From Croceicoccus sp. (lineage in GTDB: Bacteria; Pseudomonadota; Alphaproteobacteria; Sphingomonadales; Sphingomonadaceae): DNA of 13,398 nt. Positions within the stretch are counted from its first letter, which is position 1. Every line of letters starts with the position of its first letter. The DNA lies in assembly GCA_029936705.1 (NCBI GenBank), contig JAPYSD010000039.1, positions 1-13,398 on the forward strand, written 5' to 3'. Shown here piece after piece: positions 12,832-13,398 of this stretch. The translations under genes and the position numbers were made by a program. The notes under the pieces are model-generated. The model did no database searches. It saw only the letters and a list, made by a program, of their open reading frames with translations, and was not told where the DNA came from.

Positions 12832-13398
12832 ATGCGCCACCAGGAATACCAGTATCTCGATCTCATGGAGCATATCCTCGAGACCGGCGACGAACGCATG
12901 GACCGAACCGGAGTTGGCACGCGCTCGATCTTCGGCGCCATGATGCGCTTCGATCTGTCCGACGGGACCGTGCCAATTTTCACCACGAAGCGGGTATTCT
13001 GGAAAACCGCCCTGCGCGAAATGCTCTGGTTCCTCAGCGGCAATACCAACATCCGGCCACTCCTCCAGCAGGGCGTTACCATCTGGAGCGACTGGCCCCT
13101 CAAGACCTACCGCGAGCAGACAGGCGACAACATCGATCAGAACGCATTCGAGGCTCGCATCGTCGCAGACGAAGAATTCGCTACCCGATGGGGCGATCTC
13201 GGCCCCGTTTACGGCAAACAATGGCGTGACTGGCGAGGACCCGACGGACGCCGCTATGACCAGATTGCCGATCTGGTCACCATGCTGCGCGAGACGCCGG
13301 CCAGTCGCCGAATGCTCTTTCATGCATGGAATGTAGCCGATGTTGCGGACATGGCCTTGCCGCCCTGCCATCTCATCTATCAGTGCCATGTGACCAGC
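12832..13398 (+). CDS. thyA: Thymidylate synthase, N-terminal 189 residues; cut by the window end
   Basis: The product converts dUMP to dTMP using methylenetetrahydrofolate. Visible hallmarks are the phosphate-binding Arg25 in DRTGVGTRSIFG (24-35), Glu63 in EMLWFLSGNTN (63-73), WGDLGPVYGKQWR (120-132), Arg159-Arg160 before the WNV of HAWNV, and the catalytic Cys179 in LPPCH. Between IWSDWPLKTYREQTG and GDLGPVYG there is an insert of moderate length, longer than in E. coli ThyA (264 aa) but shorter than in Lactobacillus casei (316 aa). The remaining roughly 90 or more residues lie beyond the window. The ATG comes three bases after the ExbB-like stop with no strong ribosome binding site, so coupling is likely. 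Together with the clamp and exonuclease it suggests self-supplied replication functions. The identity is secure. Confidence 0.96.
   Translation, partial: MRHQEYQYLDLMEHILETGDERMDRTGVGTRSIFGAMMRFDLSDGTVPIFTTKRVFWKTALREMLWFLSGNTNIRPLLQQGVTIWSDWPLKTYREQTGDNIDQNAFEARIVADEEFATRWGDLGPVYGKQWRDWRGPDGRRYDQIADLVTMLRETPASRRMLFHAWNVADVADMALPPCHLIYQCHVTS

Noticed and set aside
12622..13389. 255-codon open frame on the - strand opposite thyA
   Set aside because: Thymidylate synthase on the + strand carries all family signatures; the antisense frame is a shadow.
5912..13398. Zorya-like motor-driven defence system
   Set aside because: The ExbB-like protein has no long tail, the giant protein's membrane region lacks the MotA/ExbB signature, no MotB-like partner with an OmpA domain is visible, and the genes lie in opposite operons.

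Overview
The window looks like accessory DNA of an alphaproteobacterium (Rhizobiales-like), probably part of a large plasmid, phage or phage-plasmid rather than a core chromosomal locus. GC content is in the middle-to-high fifties by eye. The sliding clamp carries the ERRNTIPIL stretch that I associate with alphaproteobacterial clamps. Recognisable replication and nucleotide genes (clamp, DEDDh exonuclease, thymidylate synthase) sit among genes I cannot name. No integrase, transposase, tRNA, rRNA, CRISPR array or virion structural gene is visible, so the replicon type is an inference.

There are three transcription blocks. Block 1 (+ strand, 1-3939) starts with the last codons of a gene that overlaps a VWA/HExxH putative metallopeptidase. 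This arrangement is typical of MoxR-type AAA+ ATPase and VWA pairs. Four short unrecognised soluble or membrane genes follow, several joined by stop/start overlaps. A gene-poor stretch at 2703-3046 holds a consensus-like promoter.

Block 2 (- strand, 10130 down to 3983) is one four-gene operon. In order it encodes a 99-aa coiled-coil protein, a 1296-aa multi-domain membrane protein, a 351-aa exported protein with secretin-N-domain-like segments but no secretin barrel, and a 293-aa exported protein. The genes are 28 bp apart or overlap by 8 and 1 bases. A TATAAT/TTGTTG promoter with a 17-bp spacer lies just upstream. This operon is the best candidate for an undescribed system: an inner-membrane protein with a very large presumed cytoplasmic part, made together with two periplasmic partners.

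Block 3 (+ strand, 10282 to the window end) diverges from block 2 across 151 bp. It holds the sliding clamp (dnaN), a small membrane protein, a small coiled-coil protein, a DnaQ/RNase T-like exonuclease, an ExbB/TolQ-like proton-channel subunit without its usual partners, and the first 189 codons of thyA, cut by the window end. Most junctions overlap or are very short, so this is probably one operon combining DNA replication, dTMP supply and an orphan energy-transducing membrane subunit.

How blocks 2 and 3 relate is unknown. The shared divergent control region and the orphan ExbB-like subunit beside an envelope-type operon are suggestive only.
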